Source: Marinobacter sp. Arc7-DN-1
Lineage (GTDB): Bacteria; Pseudomonadota; Gammaproteobacteria; Pseudomonadales; Oleiphilaceae
Assembly: GCF_003441595.1 (NCBI RefSeq)
Contig: NZ_CP031848.1
Location: 2,418,001 to 2,482,000 of the forward strand
DNA: 64,000 nt
Reading direction: 5' to 3'
The position numbers and the translations under genes were made by a program. Shown here piece after piece: positions 18,426 through 26,538 of the stretch. How positions within the stretch are numbered: the first letter of the stretch is position 1; the number at the start of each line of letters is the position of its first letter. The notes under the pieces are model-generated. The model did not search any database and had not been told where the DNA came from. It worked only from the letters and a program-made list of their open reading frames with translations.

Positions 18426-18716
18426 ATGATTCAGTCCTTTGGCAACCGAATTACCGAAGACCTATATAATGGTGTGACCAATGCTCGCGTGAGAAGGTTG
18501 CCGCAGAACATCAAGGAGCCTGCTCTTTATAAGCTTGATGTCCTGAACTCGGTAGTGACTCTCGATGAGCTCAGGTCGCCGCCAGGCAATCGACTTGAGG
18601 CATTGAAAGGTGACTATACAGGCTTCCACAGTATTCGTATCAATGCTCAATGGCGCATAGTTTTTCGGTGGGAAGGCTCGGGCGCTCATGAGGTCGAAGT
18701 TGTTGATTATCATTGA
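18426..18716 (+). CDS. higB: HigB-family toxin (RelE superfamily)
   Basis: The 96-residue protein carries RRLPQNIKEPALYKLDVLNS, DELRSPPGNRLEALKGDYTG, FHSIRINAQWRIVFRW and VEVVDYH, the usual plasmid-maintenance HigB pattern. The order is toxin before antitoxin, as in higBA systems. The ATG at 18426 is nearly at the attC boundary. Confidence 0.93.
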   Translation: MIQSFGNRITEDLYNGVTNARVRRLPQNIKEPALYKLDVLNSVVTLDELRSPPGNRLEALKGDYTGFHSIRINAQWRIVFRWEGSGAHEVEVVDYH

Positions 18717-18725
18717 GGTGTTTCC

Positions 18726-19016
18726 ATGATTCCTACTCACAGAATAAGCACACATCCCGGTGTGATACTGGTTAAAGAATTTCTCGAACCGATAGGCCTT
18801 ACCCAAAAAGCTCTTGCAAATCATCTTGGAGTATCAGTTCAGCGTGTCAACGAGATTGCGCGCGGCAAGAGAGGAATTACACCAGATACCGCTTGGTTAT
18901 TTGCTGAGGCGTTCAATACATCACCGGAATTTTGGCTCAACTTGCAGTCAACCTACGACCTGTCTGCTAGTCGCCCGACAACGCATATTTCACCCCTGGT
19001 ATCTGCCAGCGCGTAA
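18726..19016 (+). CDS. higA: HigA-family antitoxin, HTH Xre type
   Basis: The 96-residue protein begins RISTHPGVILVKEFLEPIGL, followed by TQKALANHLGVSVQRVNEIA and the GKRGITPDTAWLFAEAF recognition region. This is a lambda-repressor-like HTH typical of HigA/VapI. It starts nine bases after higB ends. The stop codon runs into the next attC. Confidence 0.93.
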   Translation: MIPTHRISTHPGVILVKEFLEPIGLTQKALANHLGVSVQRVNEIARGKRGITPDTAWLFAEAFNTSPEFWLNLQSTYDLSASRPTTHISPLVSASA

Positions 19017-19115
19017 CAAGTCATTCCAGTTCGTTCCGGCCCTGCAGGGCCTCCACCGGACGCCCTTTTCTCCGCTCCGCTGCGTAAAGGTCGCCGCTGA
19101 ATATTGGCGTTACAA
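19014..19115 (+). repeat. attC site (type A)
   Basis: TAACAAGTCATTCCAGTTCG with arms GGCCCTGCAGGGCC and right core GTTACAA. It is an intact, uninterrupted site and a good reference for the intron-split site at 17624. Confidence 0.85.
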
Positions 19116-19117
19116 CG

Positions 19118-19408
19118 TCACTTGTTTCGCTTGATATCGCGGTAGAAGTTTTCGTGTGAGCCCAGGGCCATCAGTTCAAGGACAAGGGCACCATCATCAA
19201 AACTGTAACCCAGCAGAGTCAATTGCTTGTTCATCTTGAATTTATGGACTCGCAGAAAGGCCAGATTTCCTTTCTTCTGCTCACCAATGTTGGGGTCGGC
19301 CATTAAGTCCTTAACAGCCAAATCAAGGTCTTTTTTCTGGTTGGGCTTGAGTTTCTTTACCGCTTTCTTGAACGTAGGGGTCTGTAATACACTCGTGGCT
19401 TTAACCAA
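19118..19408 (-). CDS. RelE/StbE-type toxin in reverse-oriented cassette
   Basis: The 96-residue protein has TPTFKKAVKKLKPNQKKDLDLAV and IGEQKKGNLAFLRVHKFKMN, shown here in parts, then QLTLLGYSFDDGALVLELMALGSHENFYRDIK. It resembles RelE/ParE family toxins that end in a conserved GxHENFYRD. It overlaps the antitoxin gene by eight bases. Because it faces against the array it must use its own promoter, upstream of the antitoxin near 19640-19680. Confidence 0.85.
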   Translation of the reverse strand: MVKATSVLQTPTFKKAVKKLKPNQKKDLDLAVKDLMADPNIGEQKKGNLAFLRVHKFKMNKQLTLLGYSFDDGALVLELMALGSHENFYRDIKRNK

Positions 19409-19622
19409 AATCGTAGGCCTCTAGCTTTCCGGCGTCCCGCTCTGCCTGCGCAATTATGGCTTGCCTTACAAATTCGTAGGGTAAATCGGGGTTATCTTCC
19501 ATTATCTCGCCGATTTTTGCCCAATGTTCAATTTGTTTGGGCGGGGTTCGATTAAGCGCTTTGGCTATAATAGTGGCTTTTTCAATTAGATTCTGATTTA
19601 AACGAATGCTGTTCGTGGCCAT
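19401..19622 (-). CDS. ParD-like antitoxin in reverse-oriented cassette
   Basis: The 73-residue protein begins MATNSIRLNQNLIEKATIIA, followed by NRTPPKQIEHWAKIGEIMED, which fits the ParD_like antitoxin family. It is paired with the RelE-type gene directly downstream. AGGTAAAA just before the start serves as ribosome binding site. Confidence 0.85.
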   Translation of the reverse strand: MATNSIRLNQNLIEKATIIAKALNRTPPKQIEHWAKIGEIMEDNPDLPYEFVRQAIIAQAERDAGKLEAYDFG

Positions 19623-19682
19623 TTTTACCTCCAGTGTTGACTCGCCTCAATTGTAGCAGCATGCCACAATTGAGGCAAGTTG

Positions 19683-19752
19683 TAACAAGGCGCTGTTGTC
19701 GGACTGCTTTTCCGCTGGCGCTACAAAGCAGCCGCAAAGCGCGGCGTTATGG
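19683..19752 (+). repeat. attC site (type D)
   Basis: TAACAAGGCGCTGTTGTCGG with arms ACTGCTTTTCCGC and GCGCTACAAAGCAG, right core GTTATGG. It is the same type as the IS-split site at 7924. Confidence 0.85.
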
Positions 19753-19810
19753 TCCTCAGTGGATAATTCAGTGTAAGATTTAACCCTCGAAAACCAAAGG
19801 AGAAATTGGC

Positions 19811-20146
19811 ATGGAATGCCCCGATATTAGCAGTCTGAAGTTAGACCGGGCCGATGAAGAGGCTCTTGAGGAGATCAGAAGAGCCCAGCGTGCGGGGAGT
19901 CTACTCGAAGTCGTAATGCCCGCCGGAGTGATGGCGACCATATTCCTCGGTAATAATGCGGCACAAGCCACCTACAACATCCACTCTACCGATTGGGTCC
20001 TGTTTGCCCACGCCATGAGTACCCTCCCTGACATGATCCGTGCGAGAGTTAGTCAGGTTGCCAAAATCCGAATTCTCACTGGTAGTCTCAGCTATGAACA
20101 GCGGCAGTTTTGGGACGCGGTAGACAACGGGTGCGGAGGCTATTGA
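19811..20146 (+). CDS. cassette protein of unknown function
   Basis: The 111-residue protein starts MECPDISSLKLDRADEEALE. The middle part (LEVVMPAGVMATIFLGNNAA) is hydrophobic but does not look like a membrane helix. No family is recognised. It is followed after one base by the secreted-protein gene at 20148, so the two probably form a two-gene cassette and may act together. Confidence 0.65.
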   Translation: MECPDISSLKLDRADEEALEEIRRAQRAGSLLEVVMPAGVMATIFLGNNAAQATYNIHSTDWVLFAHAMSTLPDMIRARVSQVAKIRILTGSLSYEQRQFWDAVDNGCGGY

Positions 20147-20147
20147 G

Positions 20148-20645
20148 ATGCCAAAGCTATTTATGTCTGGGCTATTGCTTGCACTTTCGTCGTTGTCCGT
20201 GGCAGGGGCACCGGATGGAAATCATTACTACATCACTGGCAAAATCGCGGAGTACACTCAAGCATTTGATCGTTGTAATCAAATCGCGGAGAGTAGGGAT
20301 CTACCTAGTAAAGAAATAATCACCAAACTGACCGATTTCACTCAACGTGATATCGAGCGTCTATTGATGTCAAAGGCCGCATTGTTGCGTCAGGAGTGCG
20401 AAAAACCCGAGTTGACGGAACTCGCTTATGCAATCTTGATCACGGAAAATGAGGAGCTTCAGCAGCATACACGAGAAGCTATTTCAGCCATCAAGGTGCT
20501 GGCATTCTCTGGTGACATTCGGAAATTTCAAGCGATTTATCAGTCCGTCCCCGCTGAAATTAGGCAGACGCTAGAAGACATTGGCTATTTTGACCGACCT
20601 TTTGATGATCGTAAGCTACTCGATGCAATCCGTAAAAAGCCATAA
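20148..20645 (+). CDS. secreted cassette protein of unknown function
   Basis: The 165-residue protein has a signal peptide at residues 1-21 (FMSGLLLALSSLSVAG, cleavage near GAP). It is mostly helical after that, with two cysteines (CNQIAES and RQECEKPE). I recognise no domain. The stop codon is part of a truncated attC left core (TAACAGG). The rest of the attC was displaced by the IS91-like remnant and resumes near 21798. Confidence 0.7.
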   Translation: MPKLFMSGLLLALSSLSVAGAPDGNHYYITGKIAEYTQAFDRCNQIAESRDLPSKEIITKLTDFTQRDIERLLMSKAALLRQECEKPELTELAYAILITENEELQQHTREAISAIKVLAFSGDIRKFQAIYQSVPAEIRQTLEDIGYFDRPFDDRKLLDAIRKKP

Positions 20646-20646
20646 C

Positions 20647-20854
20647 AGGCGGGGCAACTGCGATGGCCGCAAGAGGGGTACGCGGTCTGTGTCTGCTGGC
20701 AGGGCGAGCATTGATAGCGCACCTGACCGCAGTCCGGTGTGTGACAGGCAAGGATGGATTGCAGGGCGGCGTGATGCTCCGGGCGCAGCCGCGCCCCATA
20801 GTGTTGCTGCAAAGAAGTCTGATGATCGCGCAGAATCTGCGCCAGGGTGATCAT
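20647..20854 (-). pseudogene. IS91-family transposase, N-terminal zinc-binding fragment
   Basis: Sixty-odd residues remain: LAQILRDHQTSLQQHYGARL, then CHTPDCGQVRYQCSPCQQTQ and SCGHRSCPAC, the cysteine-rich N-terminal domain of IS91 transposases. The reading then runs into cassette DNA. The catalytic HUH region is absent. Confidence 0.8.
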
Positions 20855-21741
20855 GAGGCCACCCAGTCTACCTGTAGGCGATCGACCAGAGCGTTGATCA
20901 TCAGCGCACTGTTCTGCTGGGCCTCGTGGGTCATCCGAGTGTAGCGGGCGGTGGTGACCGGACTGGCATGGCCCAGCAGAGTCTGAATCGAGCGCAGGTT
21001 AACGCCGTTCTCCAAAAGATGAGTGGCAAAGCTGTGGATGTGGACCCGTTTGCGAATGCCACACTCCAGAACCACCAGTTTGATGGCCTTCTGTACCCCC
21101 TCGCGAGGCATGACCCGGGATACACCAGAACCGGAAGCGGCGACTGCCTCGTGGGGCGGTTGCCCGCCGGGGAACAGCAGCTCGGGATGACGGTGTGTGG
21201 CCCAGTAGCGCCGCAAGGCCTTGAGCGTCATCAGCGGCAAGGACACAAACCGGTCCTTCTTGCCCTTGCCGCAGCGCACATGAACCCGCATCAGGTGGCT
21301 GTCGACATCGGCGATGGTCAGGTTCAGGGACTCACTCAGGCGCAGGCCCAGGCTGTAGGTGGTGAGGAAATAGACCTGATAACTGAGTTTACGGGTGTGG
21401 CTGATCAGCCGCCCGACCTCCTCCAGGGAGAGCACATCCTGCAGGGACTGAACCTTGGGCGGCTTGACGATGGGCACGTATTCCCAGGGCTTGGCGAGAA
21501 CATATTGATAGAAGCTCTGCAGGGCATTGCGAGCAATCTTGACCAGACTCCAGGACCGGTGTTCCACCAGGTGCATGAAGTACTGTCGGAGCTGATCGGG
21601 ACAGGTCTCGAAATAGTCGCTTATCTGCCGCAGGCAGCGGGTGTACAGATCAATGGTCTTGGGGCTCTTCCCCCGCAGGGTGAGTTCGGTGAGGTAGCGT
21701 TGGTGCAGTGCTTGAAAACGGGCGTGTTCGTTGGCGTTCAT
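20851..21741 (-). CDS. tyrosine recombinase (XerD/phage-integrase type) with damaged active site
   Basis: The 296-residue protein has an N-terminal SAM-like core-binding domain (residues 10-95). The catalytic domain has SLGLRLSESLNL (first Arg), the lysine region CGKGKKDRFVSLP, LLGHASPVTTARYTRM (His and Tyr), and HIHSFATHLLENGV. In active relatives the last motif reads HSLRHSFATHLLE. Here four residues, SLRH, are missing, which removes the second catalytic Arg. The protein is shorter than integron integrases and lacks their extra helix, so it is an IS91-associated recombinase and not IntI. Confidence 0.8.
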   Translation of the reverse strand: MNANEHARFQALHQRYLTELTLRGKSPKTIDLYTRCLRQISDYFETCPDQLRQYFMHLVEHRSWSLVKIARNALQSFYQYVLAKPWEYVPIVKPPKVQSLQDVLSLEEVGRLISHTRKLSYQVYFLTTYSLGLRLSESLNLTIADVDSHLMRVHVRCGKGKKDRFVSLPLMTLKALRRYWATHRHPELLFPGGQPPHEAVAASGSGVSRVMPREGVQKAIKLVVLECGIRKRVHIHSFATHLLENGVNLRSIQTLLGHASPVTTARYTRMTHEAQQNSALMINALVDRLQVDWVAS

Positions 21742-21797
21742 GATACGTCTCCTGACAGGCCCTTCCGGAATGAAGGGGGTCAGGTAAGTACAGATGA

Positions 21798-21844
21798 ATT
21801 ACGCCTCTGCCGCGTAGCGGCTTCGTTCAACAAAAGCGTTATAT
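21798..21844 (+). repeat. attC site, right part only
   Basis: AATTACGCCTCTGCCGCGTA to AAAAGCGTTATAT. It is the distal half of the attC belonging to the cassette at 19811-20645. Confidence 0.6.
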
Positions 21845-21923
21845 TCCTTCCCTTGAACACCTTGCCAGGCGTCACGCAGTATCGTACTCTTTTACGTACA
21901 CTTAAGCGTACCGAGGTGTTTCC

Positions 21924-22205
21924 ATGTCAAGGGTTCGTGTAGATGAAGATATCCGTCCTCTGTCTGAATTCCGGGCAGGGGTAGCCACATTTGTAAAGCA
22001 GCTCCATGAAAACCGTCGTCCTATGGTGCTGACACAAAGAGGTCGTGGCGTTGCCGTACTGGTGGATGTTCACGAGTACGAGAAGATGCAAGAACGTCTG
22101 GAAATACTAGAAGAGGTGTATAAGGCGGAAGAACAGATAACTTCCGGTGATGGTATTGCGCATGAAGACGCGAAGGCTCGGGTTTTAAGCGGGCTGGCCC
22201 AATGA
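21924..22205 (+). CDS. Phd/YefM-family antitoxin
   Basis: The 93-residue protein contains IRPLSEFRAGVATFVKQLHE, then RRPMVLTQRGRGVAVLVDVH and EYEKMQERLEILEEV, the Phd/YefM antitoxin fold. It overlaps the toxin start by four bases (CAATGA). A palindrome-like TACGTACACTTAAGCGTAC at about 21892-21910 upstream could be its operator. Confidence 0.9.
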   Translation: MSRVRVDEDIRPLSEFRAGVATFVKQLHENRRPMVLTQRGRGVAVLVDVHEYEKMQERLEILEEVYKAEEQITSGDGIAHEDAKARVLSGLAQ

Positions 22206-22504
22206 AGATTGTTTGGTCCCCGCTTGCGCTGGAGCGCGTCGAGGATACCGCTCGGTATATTGCAGAAGACAACCCAGATACTGCGATACGGTGGGTTGAT
22301 GATTTATTTGCCACAGTAGAGCGGTTAGCTGATTTCCCTAAAAGTGGACGCATGGTTCCTGAGGTGGGGTCACCTCGCATCAGGGAGCTGATATTTGGAG
22401 CGTACCGGGTTATTTACAGCGTCAAAGATCAGGTTGATATTTTGACTGTGCGTCGCAGTAGCCAGTTATTGCGGATGTCTGAACTCGGTGATGACGAAAC
22501 ATAA
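22202..22504 (+). CDS. ParE-family toxin (RelE superfamily)
   Basis: The 100-residue protein has VWSPLALERVEDTARYIAED, then DDLFATVERLADFPKSGRMV, and IRELIFGAYRVIYSVKDQVD, the ParE pattern. ParE toxins act on DNA gyrase in studied cases. Its TAA stop is itself the left core of the attC, and the family 2 intron begins at the next base. Confidence 0.9.
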   Translation: MKIVWSPLALERVEDTARYIAEDNPDTAIRWVDDLFATVERLADFPKSGRMVPEVGSPRIRELIFGAYRVIYSVKDQVDILTVRRSSQLLRMSELGDDET

Positions 22505-23172
22505 TCGGGTAGCCGAGGGTATCTAACCCTCAGCCCCCACAACACCCTGCATGCGGGACCGCACAGGCACAGGGCGTTTCCCGGAAATGTTTAAAGTAAA
22601 ATGGCCGATTACCTCCTTCTTACCCCAATGACGGCTTCTGATTTTGCGCCAACGCTCCTGGGTCCGGTCGGATATAGAGCAGTTGAGCTGCACAGGCTCC
22701 TCATTGATTTCCGGGTTCAGGCCTTCACCGTGTCCCAGCCATTACGCTGGGCATTTGGCTACTATGCCGTCTGCTGACTTCTGCTCAATCACCGATGGCA
22801 GCGGCTGCGCCCAGGCTTGATCGACCAGGGGCCTGACTGGTAATTGACCGATCGCTGGTTGAGCAGATCCCGATGCGTCGGACCGCCCCAGATAAGAGCA
22901 TGCACTGTCACTGCACAACTGCATCATTTACGGTGGCCGTTAGATCACGTGGCTTCGTCGTCTTGTGCCAACTCGCCTCCGGCCTACGCCTCATATGATG
23001 TTCTTGTTCATCAGCTCGCAGTTTTGCTAGCGGCTTCCTCCAGACCGCTCCTCACGGATTGGCCCTTGTCATTCGCTAGTGGTTAGCGTTCAATCGGGTA
23101 AATCCTATTGAACGGTGATCTTCCCACAGGGGACTTTCACCCCATAAGTTCATGCCCATGCTGGGCGTACAC
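22505..23172 (-). mobile_element. ORF-less group II intron family 2, copy d
   Basis: It has the same 5' head and tail as copies a-c but is about 668 bases. It keeps a segment at about 22890-23040 that copy b also has and copies a and c have lost, so it is a separate deletion lineage. Its domain V contains a six-base repeat (GCACAG), which may weaken the hairpin. No RT is present. Confidence 0.8.
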
Positions 23173-23243
23173 AAGTGCATTAAATTCGCTCCCTATGGTC
23201 GCCGGACGTCGCTGACGCTCCGCCGTTTATGTGGGCGTTATGC
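23173..23243 (+). repeat. attC site, left core split off by intron
   Basis: AAGTGCATTAAATTCGCTCC with arms GGACGTCGCTGACGCTCC, ending in GGGCGTTATGC. Confidence 0.75.
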
Positions 23244-23327
23244 TCTGACGGGAGCCATCGTTTTTTGGTAGTTTCTGAGCAGTCCATGAGGACATCATCG
23301 CTAAAACAGACCAAAGGGAGATTGGGC

Positions 23328-23647
23328 GTGGATTACTACGATAGAGAATACATATCTGCAGTTATTAACTATTTTTGGGGGACGGCACAGCATCGCCTCA
23401 ATCAGTAAATGAGAGATCTGCAGAGGTGATTTACAAAGCAGTCGCTGAAGCGCAGGCGTGTTCTGCATCAATGGATCTCGTTCCAAGACCCAGTGGTGGC
23501 AAACCGGGGATCTCATACATAGTTAAACAGATTGCAAGCATTGGTAAGAATATAATATCTGGAAACACCTTGGTTTACCATGTTTGTAAGGTCAAAATTA
23601 GCGCAAGCTATAAATCTGAAATAACTATGGCATTAAAAGGAATTTAA
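23328..23647 (+). CDS. cassette gene of unknown function, possibly frameshifted
   Basis: A GTG at 23328 behind GGGAGATTGGGC opens VDYYDREYISAVINYFWG and stops 26 codons later. One frame over, beginning inside a GGGGG run at about 23377, a 90-residue frame continues (SVNERSAEVIYKAVAEAQAC, YIVKQIASIGKNIISGNTLV) to 23647. The natural reading is one gene of about 105 residues broken by a single base in the G run. The family is not recognised. It is AT-rich and sits two bases before the secreted-protein gene. Confidence 0.55.
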
Positions 23648-23648
23648 A

Positions 23649-24146
23649 ATGTTAAAACTCGGACTTTCTGTTCTTCTTTTATTGTTTTCTATTAGCGCAT
23701 TTTCAAAGACAGATGTTGAGCTGGTTTACTCGGATCTCAGATTTAAAATACCCGGGAACTTCTCCGTGGTGGGTGATGCAGGAGACAACCAAAACATTTT
23801 AATATTCAGGTATGGGGATGAGTTGGGCAAGAGGTTCTTGGCTTTTTCAGATATGACGAATGATCAAACTATTGATTATGGGTGTCTAGCTAGCGTTTTC
23901 TTTAAGAATGTTTTCTTCGATACTGATAAATCTGGATGTGATCAGGATAATGTTAGGTTAATGCAAGAGTCCTTTGTGGAAGGTCAGCAAGTTGAGACGT
24001 GGTCTTCAAATGAATATTCTATCGTGTACTCCGGTGATAAAGAAAAGTCATACATCTTTATAATTGGAGATAACGGCAAACTTTTGAAGGTGGATTCTGA
24101 TTTTCTGGATAACGAATCTTTCAAAAAAATGGTTAGAGGTATATAA
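23649..24146 (+). CDS. secreted cassette protein of unknown function
   Basis: The 165-residue protein has a clear signal peptide (LKLGLSVLLLLFSISAFS, cleavage near residue 19). The mature part is beta-rich, beginning TDVELVYSDLRFKIPGNFSV, with two cysteines (YGCLASV, KSGCDQD) that could form a disulfide. I do not recognise it. It shares a cassette with the gene just upstream and is followed by an attC-like site. Confidence 0.75.
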   Translation: MLKLGLSVLLLLFSISAFSKTDVELVYSDLRFKIPGNFSVVGDAGDNQNILIFRYGDELGKRFLAFSDMTNDQTIDYGCLASVFFKNVFFDTDKSGCDQDNVRLMQESFVEGQQVETWSSNEYSIVYSGDKEKSYIFIIGDNGKLLKVDSDFLDNESFKKMVRGI

Positions 24147-24177
24147 GAAGGGGCATCCTGATACCTATTCTTTATAG

Positions 24178-24237
24178 CATCAAAGTGCTCCAGCCGACCG
24201 GTTTTCCGCTGCCACTCCAAACCGGCGGGCGTTAAAG
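24178..24237 (+). repeat. attC-like site
   Basis: CAAAGTGCTCCAGCCGACCG with complementary CCAAACCGGCGGGCG and right core GTTAAAG. The left core is poorly preserved. Confidence 0.6.
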
Positions 24238-24312
24238 CGAAAAAGCCGAGTCGTGGCACCCAGTACCTATCCGTGTCAAAATTGAGCGATACGCGAACGA
24301 GAGGTTTCTTTC

Positions 24313-24537
24313 ATGAATCTCCAGAGAATTGAAGACGAGGCGCTACACCTCTCTAAAGAAGAGCGAGCTCAATTGATCCAGCGACTGGTACTGAGCCTGG
24401 AGTCTCCGTCAGAAGAAGAACTCAGGTCAGATTGGTTGCTTGAGGCCCGCCGTAGAGGCGAAGAGCTCGATAATGGCTCAGTTCAGGCCGTGTCCGGTGA
24501 AGATGTCATGAGGAAGGCTAGAGCACTGATCAAATGA
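24313..24537 (+). CDS. addiction-module antitoxin (unstable antitoxin family)
   Basis: The 74-residue protein has the pattern of the putative addiction module component family: MNLQRIEDEALHLSKEERAQ, then LIQRLVLSLE and LLEARRRGEELDNGSVQAVS, and GEDVMRKARALI. It overlaps the toxin by four bases (AATGAACT). Confidence 0.88.
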   Translation: MNLQRIEDEALHLSKEERAQLIQRLVLSLESPSEEELRSDWLLEARRRGEELDNGSVQAVSGEDVMRKARALIK

Positions 24538-24827
24538 ACTATTCGTTTCACCCGGCAGCGGAAGCCGAATTTCTGGAATCAGTTGGTTATTACGAATCAA
24601 AAGTTCCGGGATTGGGTGGTGCCTTCATAGAGGAATTTGAGGCCCTGGCCAATTTAATTGGCGAGTCACCAAAAGCCTGGCAAGTTGAGTTGCCGCCAGA
24701 TATTCGTAGAGCGCCCCTTCACAGATTTCCGCTATCCATCGTTTACCGAGAGAAACTTGATGGTTTTCAAGTTCTGGCGGTCGCCCATGATCGGCGACGT
24801 CCGCAGTACTGGCTTGGCAGGCTTTAA
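24534..24827 (+). CDS. RelE/ParE-family toxin
   Basis: The 97-residue protein contains FHPAAEAEFLESVGYYESKV, then PGLGGAFIEEFEALANLIGE, and RRAPLHRFPLSIVYREKLDG, with a final AVAHDRRRPQYWLGRL. This is the ParE subtype usually paired with the antitoxin upstream. The stop TAA begins the type C attC. Confidence 0.9.
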   Translation: MNYSFHPAAEAEFLESVGYYESKVPGLGGAFIEEFEALANLIGESPKAWQVELPPDIRRAPLHRFPLSIVYREKLDGFQVLAVAHDRRRPQYWLGRL

Positions 24828-24902
24828 GTGCAGGCACCGCGACGCCCATTACATTGCGCCTTCGGCTCCATTCCAAAGCCGCGCATACTGCAAGCGTTAC
24901 TT
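24825..24902 (+). repeat. attC site (type C), occupied by group II intron
   Basis: TAAGTGCAGGCACCGCGACG to ACTGCAAGCGTTACTT. Intron copy 3 starts right after GTTA. Confidence 0.8.
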
Positions 24903-26538
24903 GCGACATGAAGTTGCATGAATATATGTTGTAACCCGATGTTTTTTCCGTAACTGAGCGGATGTCGGAAGTGCAACCTGGTGTTCTACCACCAGTATCC
25001 TACCCACCATGCGAAAAGGACTTGGTATGAAGCGTTGGGGACAATGAACCATGGCAATGTCGTAGAGCCTTCAGGGAGGAAGAAGGTAACCCGTGATGGA
25101 GCCGGAGACTCTGCGTCGATGAGATGGGGGAAGAAGCGAAGGGTCTTCTGTAATGGAAGACATACGGATTCAGGATTTGTCCGACGCGAAAGTGTGCAGA
25201 CGTCCCCTTGGTGCTTTGGTGCGAGAGAATTTGCGGGATTGATTTTATGAAGGAAGGCAAATGATGGCCGAACAGGCTAGTGCACCTTCAAGCGATGCAC
25301 AACGCTGGCAGGCGATTGACTGGCCGGAGGTTGAAAAGCGCGTTTATCGACTGCAGGTGCGTATCGCACAATCTGTTCGCGAACAAAGGTGGGGCAAGGC
25401 GCGTGCTTTGCAGCATCTGTTGTCGCGCTCGTTTGCCGCGAAAGTGCTGTCGGTCAAACGAGTCATAGCCAATAAAGGAAGTCGCACCGCCGGTGTTGAC
25501 GGGGTGCTTTGGACGTCACCCGGCCAATACTGGCGCGCGGCGCAAAGACTAGGGACAGCCGGTTATCAAGCGCAACCGCTGCGCAGGATCTACATCCCGA
25601 AAAAGAACGGCGATCGCCGCCCTTTAGGGATACCCACCCTTCACGACCGGGCGATGCAAGCTCTCTATGCGTTGGGGCTCAAACCCATAGCAGAAAACAC
25701 CGGAGACCAACACTCCTACGGATTCAGAGAGAAGCGTAGCTTGCACGATGCCTGCAAACAAGGCTTTATCGTACTGGCCCAAAGAACCGCTGCACAGTGG
25801 ATTCTGGAAGCCGATATCAAGGCCTGTTTTGATCGCATCCGCCATATTGGGCAAGGCTTCAACTTCCTGGGCTTTCACTACAGGAAATACCGAAGTACCT
25901 TGCTGGTCCAGCCGCAAGACGGCAAAACCCGGGAGTTGCCGGAGAAAGTGCGAGGTGTGCTGAAGAAGTACCGTGGCATCCCTTTCCACGCTTTACTGGC
26001 AAAGCTCAATGCCGTCATCAGAGGCTGGGCCTATGCGTATCGACACGTGGTAGCGAAAGAACGCCTGAGTTACGTCGATGACAGGATCTACCCACTGGTT
26101 AAAAAGTGGTTACAGCAGGAGCACCGATCCAAGACGTGGGCATGGATCAGAAAGCGCTACCGAGGGCGTTTCAAAGGTCGTATTGAGTGTGGGTGCTATT
26201 ACCGACCGCGTCAGGTATGAAGCTCATACGGTTGTTCAAGGCCGGGGACTTGCCGATTCGGTATCATAGCAAAATCCGCAGTGGTGCCAATCCCTATGAC
26301 CTGGCGGACAAAGACTACTTCGAAGCGAGAGCCCGAAAGCAGCGGATGAACGCACGACGGGACCGACGATTCCTCAACCGTTCGTCGTACGAGAAACTGG
26401 CCGCCTGAAGGGAGGCCTTACTGGATATGAATAGGTGGGTCGCCTGCGCGGCCTTCAAAGGGCTTGAGCTGTATGATGGGAAACTATCACGTACAGTTCT
26501 TATGGGGCGAAGGGCCGCAAGGGCCTTAGCTACCAGGT
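24900..26538 (+). mobile_element. Group II intron family 1, copy 3, deleted form
   Basis: It has the same two internal deletions as copy 2 (domain I and RT palm) and about eight base differences from it, but no IS insertion. Domain V is at 26466-26500. It sits between a type C attC and the reverse-oriented ccdAB cassette, and its last bases overlap the ccdB reading frame. Confidence 0.85.
25261..26408 (+). pseudogene. Group II intron RT/maturase lacking the palm (copy 3), frameshifted
   Basis: The same palm-less frame as copy 2 ([19 protein letters not shown]) opens at ATG 25261. One C is missing near 26200 relative to copy 2, so the frame ends after YYRPRQV at 26220. The remaining sequence to YEKLAA at 26408 is in another frame. 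There is no YADD box, so it cannot reverse transcribe. Confidence 0.9.

Larger units (their letters stand above)
20647..21790 (-). mobile_element. IS91-like remnant with tyrosine recombinase
   Basis: On the minus strand a tyrosine recombinase is followed, with ATGA overlap, by the first quarter of an IS91-type transposase. The arrangement is known from IS91-like elements. The transposase is cut off at about 20647, exactly where the attC left core of the preceding cassette begins. The fragment therefore separates the two halves of one attC. Confidence 0.7.

Noticed and set aside
20851..21741. Tyrosine recombinase taken as the integron integrase IntI
   Set aside because: It is too short, lacks the extra IntI helix, is joined to an IS91 transposase fragment, and sits in the middle of the array within a split attC.
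9313..26538. Copies 2 and 3 of the family 1 intron explained by segmental duplication
   Set aside because: Similarity fades into the attC, which differs at many bases, and the genes on both sides are unrelated.
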